Assembly (NCBI GenBank): GCA_018668255.1
Contig: JABISZ010000044.1
Location: forward strand, 31,304 to 95,303
Direction: 5' to 3'
From: Pseudomonadota bacterium
GTDB lineage: Bacteria > Pseudomonadota > Gammaproteobacteria > Ga0077536
Length of the DNA: 64,000 nt
Made by a program: the position numbers and the translations under genes
Notes under the pieces: generated by a model
Seen by the model: the letters and a program-made list of their open reading frames with translations, nothing else
The model's database searches: none
Told to the model about the DNA's origin: nothing
Part shown: piece by piece, positions 61,649-64,000 of the stretch
How the letters are laid out: every line of letters starts with the position of its first letter
Position numbering within the stretch: the stretch's first letter is position 1

Positions 61649-63433
61649 TTAATCATCTGGTAGCGAAAAACTGATCACAGCATCTCCCAAAGGATATCCA
61701 AAAAGTGCGTGCCCACCGGCAGCTACCGCAACATATTGCTTACCCTCGACGCTATAAGTAATTGGAGGTGCATTAACCCCTGCACCAGTTCGAAACTTCC
61801 ATTTAATCTCGCCATCTCGAGTATCTCTAGCAACAACCTCCCCATTCGATTGGCCATGAAAAAGCAATCTTCCGGCAGTGGTAAGAGCGCCAGAAATCAA
61901 TGGATGTTCGGTTTTTCTCTTCCATGTTATTTTCCCACTGCCCAAGTCAATAGCGCTCAATTGTCCCCAATTCTCAAGATGTGGCGCGAAATCTAGGATA
62001 TTGAGTACCTTGCCCTCAGTTGTGGTCTCACGCCGATAGATAGTAGGCCGATGAGAGGCTAGAACGTAAATAGTTTGCGTTTCGGGGCTGTATGCACCGG
62101 GTGGCCAGTTTGCGCCACCAGCCGCCCCTGGAGAAATTTCTACTCCTGCCTCTGTGGGACGTTGAAACATCGTTTCACTCTGAGGAACAAACGCCTCCGA
62201 CCTTAAAATGGGAACCCCACTTTCCCTATCTAAGACATATAACCACCCTGACTTAGACATAACAGCAACTACTTTTCTAGGGCTGCTATCCTCATTAACT
62301 GCATCGAACAAAATTGGAGGTGCCGCAACATCGTATCCCCATATATCATGGGGCACGACCTGATGATGCCATCTTAACTCGCCAGTCTTGATATCAAGTG
62401 CCACCAGGGAAGATGTATACAAGTTATCACCTGGGCGTTCTTGATCCGCGTATGTGGGAGAGGGGTTGCCTGTCCCAACATAGATTAGACCCAGCTCGGG
62501 ATCTATCGAAGGTGAACCATATATTGAACCCCCTCCCCGCTGCCATGCATCACTATACTCAGCCTCATATTCTCGCTCGACCAGAGTATCTCGCTCCATG
62601 ATATCTCCAAAGCTCGTTTCAGTACTGTAATCGCCTTCCCAGCCCTCGGAAGCCGTAACATACCAGCGCCACAACAAGTCGCCGTTATTCACGTCATAGG
62701 CGCTCATAAAAGCTCTTAAGCCGGAACGCACACCAGGTCTTCCTAGTGATTTTATGGCCTCTTCTCCTGACTCAGCCTCCTCTAAATTTGCACTGTAGCC
62801 TGTGCCGCTGACGCCCACAAAAACTTTTCCATCATAAACAATAGGCGCCATATTCCCTGCAAATCTAGTCATCGAGTCGAAACTGGGTTTAGTCTCGTCG
62901 TTATATTGTCGTATGTCCTCCAAATCGGCTTGTTCCCCGCTCATCGGATCCACCATAGGGATGTCCCAAGTGATTGCTCCTGTAGCCGCATTTAAGGCTA
63001 TAACGCGCGCATCAGCGGTTATCATAAACAACTGCCCATATCCCCAGGCCACCCCTCGATTGTGAGAACCGCAACATAGATTGGCTTGAGATTGCTTATG
63101 CTGGTATCGCCAAATTTCCTCGCCCGTGACCGCATTTAAAGCGACCACATGATTGAAAGGCGTAGTGATAAACATAGTCCCATCCACCACTAATGGGTTT
63201 GTCGGAAATGTACCTAATATCCCTGTCTGATATATCCAAGCTGGAGTCAATTTTTCAACGTTCGACTGAGTCACCTGATTCAAGTTGCTGTAACGTTGAT
63301 TTGAATATCCTTGACCATAAGATAGCCAATTTGCATGATCTTCATGTTGATTCAGTAGCCTCAAATCTTCTGCAGAAGAAACCCCGCCGACGAAATAGAA
63401 CAATCCGAAGCATAAAATTTTAGTAAAATTCAT
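61649..63433 (-). CDS. PQQ-dependent dehydrogenase (quinoprotein, type I-like)
   Basis: 594 residues with a signal peptide (MNFTKILCFGLFYFVGGVSS). Vicinal cysteines C120-C121 in NLCCGSHNRG match the PQQ-contacting disulfide of methanol/ethanol dehydrogenases, and RPGDNLYTSSLVALDIKTG near 333 and repeated W-blade motifs mark the propeller. The segment PHDIWGYD (361-368) has Gly at the position usually filled by the catalytic Asp of the DYA/DYD motif, with Asp two residues later. It has no haem domain, so it needs a separate cytochrome c. AAGGCGAG precedes the ATG. Periplasmic; substrate unknown. Confidence 0.88.
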   Translation of the reverse strand: MNFTKILCFGLFYFVGGVSSAEDLRLLNQHEDHANWLSYGQGYSNQRYSNLNQVTQSNVEKLTPAWIYQTGILGTFPTNPLVVDGTMFITTPFNHVVALNAVTGEEIWRYQHKQSQANLCCGSHNRGVAWGYGQLFMITADARVIALNAATGAITWDIPMVDPMSGEQADLEDIRQYNDETKPSFDSMTRFAGNMAPIVYDGKVFVGVSGTGYSANLEEAESGEEAIKSLGRPGVRSGLRAFMSAYDVNNGDLLWRWYVTASEGWEGDYSTETSFGDIMERDTLVEREYEAEYSDAWQRGGGSIYGSPSIDPELGLIYVGTGNPSPTYADQERPGDNLYTSSLVALDIKTGELRWHHQVVPHDIWGYDVAAPPILFDAVNEDSSPRKVVAVMSKSGWLYVLDRESGVPILRSEAFVPQSETMFQRPTEAGVEISPGAAGGANWPPGAYSPETQTIYVLASHRPTIYRRETTTEGKVLNILDFAPHLENWGQLSAIDLGSGKITWKRKTEHPLISGALTTAGRLLFHGQSNGEVVARDTRDGEIKWKFRTGAGVNAPPITYSVEGKQYVAVAAGGHALFGYPLGDAVISFSLPDD

Positions 63434-63560
63434 AAATCTCGCCTTTAAACAATTTCACAATTGCATTCCCTATCTCTGAATGAGTGCATAAAAATACTGT
63501 CAATTAGATTATCATAGATGAAAATATCACAGCGTTATTTTAAGGAACGTATTAAATTTT

Positions 63561-64000
63561 ATGAAAGCACCACTTACCACTTATTTAAAAGACTATCGCC
63601 CTCCGTCTTATGCGATCACGCGCACGAACTTAACTATTGCAATATATGAGAAATATACAGAAGTGAAAGGCAATCTCACGATTCGCAGGCAGCCTGGCTC
63701 CCGAGATAAAGTCGCTCCACTTGTGCTCAACGGTCTTAACTTAGAGCTTGTCTCCATCTCACTAGATGGAATCACCGTTCCTTTTTCAGCTGTAACGATT
63801 AGCCACGACACACTAACAATACCAAGTGTTCCAGAGGCTTTTGAACTCGAAACTATCGTGCATATCAATCCTAAAGAAAACACTTTGCTAGAAGGTTTGT
63901 ACGCATCTAAAGATGGCTTATTTACTCAGTGCGAAGCCGAAGGCTTTCGTCGGATAACTTATTTTCTCGATCGGCCGGATGTAATGAGCCTTTATACAAC
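63561..64000 (+). CDS. pepN: aminopeptidase N, N-terminal part
   Basis: Starts with ATG at 63561 and runs off the window after 146 codons; AAGGAACG lies upstream. The translation gives the M1 N-terminal beta domain: YLKDYRPPSYAITRTNLT, KYTEVKGNLTIRR, LYASKDGLFTQCEAEGFRR and ITYFLDRPDVMS, the latter strongly characteristic of gammaproteobacterial PepN. The zinc-binding HEYFH lies beyond the window. Cytoplasmic zinc aminopeptidase. Confidence 0.93.
   Translation, partial: MKAPLTTYLKDYRPPSYAITRTNLTIAIYEKYTEVKGNLTIRRQPGSRDKVAPLVLNGLNLELVSISLDGITVPFSAVTISHDTLTIPSVPEAFELETIVHINPKENTLLEGLYASKDGLFTQCEAEGFRRITYFLDRPDVMSLYT

Noticed and set aside
63608..63883. Leftward 91-codon frame at the right edge
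   Set aside because: Antisense to the N-terminus of pepN, which translates to a clear M1 beta domain.
1..64000. CRISPR arrays, tRNA or rRNA genes, insertion sequences, phage or attachment sites
   Set aside because: Read through intergenic regions for repeats, cloverleaf arms, T-arm GTTCRA and transposase motifs; none was convincing, and coding density leaves little room.

Overview
The window reads as chromosome from a free-living, probably marine, aerobic gammaproteobacterium. The evidence is a gamma-type complete cytochrome c maturation operon (ccmABCDEFGHI), HspQ, PepN, a SirB1-type protein, the paaABCDE/paaX arrangement, moderate GC and dense gene packing. No rRNA, tRNA, CRISPR array, transposase or phage gene was seen. 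The organism class is an inference; no marker gene fixes the genus.

Layout. 1-6.4 kb: a truncated D-aminoacylase-type amidohydrolase divergent from an amidase, a nitronate monooxygenase, a tyrosine-phosphatase-like protein and an acyl-CoA ligase. 6.5-8.2 kb: an unrecognised protein overlapping a queuosine-precursor transporter. 8.2-14.1 kb (leftward): a surface-polysaccharide block (aminotransferase, epimerase/reductase, WecA/WbpL-type initiating transferase, WbpM-type dehydratase, GalU). 14.5-21.7 kb: a small unknown protein, then ccmABCDEFGHI with most genes overlapping, including a 48-residue CcmD. 22-33.4 kb: an oxidative accessory region with a Tat-type DUF1329 protein closed by a strong terminator, a flavin-dependent halogenase, an amidohydrolase, two Baeyer-Villiger-type monooxygenases, a DUF1330 protein, a luciferase-like monooxygenase, an HSL-type esterase and a parvulin. 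34.2-38.7 kb (leftward): paaABCDE plus paaX, the phenylacetyl-CoA epoxidase without the rest of the pathway. 39-41.9 kb: MFS transporter and two tandem paralogous SDRs. 41.9-54.8 kb: single genes and pairs (DMT exporter, rhodanese, limonene-epoxide-hydrolase-like protein, HspQ, VOC plus enoyl-CoA hydratase, GGT-like hydrolase, a methyltransferase lipoprotein fused to an ABM-like domain, SirB1-like, DDN-like, CMD-like, pirin, hydrolase, MFS, quinone reductase). 54.9-59.5 kb: a six-gene operon led by a cytochrome c-PQQ dehydrogenase fusion, followed by GST-, VOC-, MaoC- and two NTF2-like proteins. 59.5-64 kb: M18 aminopeptidase, enoyl-CoA hydratase, a second PQQ dehydrogenase, and the start of pepN.

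How it fits together. The theme is aerobic catabolism of hydrophobic, cyclic or aromatic organics: oxygenases, epoxide and ester hydrolases, CoA ligase, hydratases and SDRs. The ccm operon supplies machinery needed by the c-type cytochrome domain of the 55-kb quinoprotein. The strongest candidates for something undescribed are the 54.9-59.5 kb operon, the exported methyltransferase-ABM fusion, the Tat-DUF1329/halogenase neighbourhood, and the unknown gene overlapping the queuosine transporter. All functions are read from motifs and family knowledge; no database search was possible.
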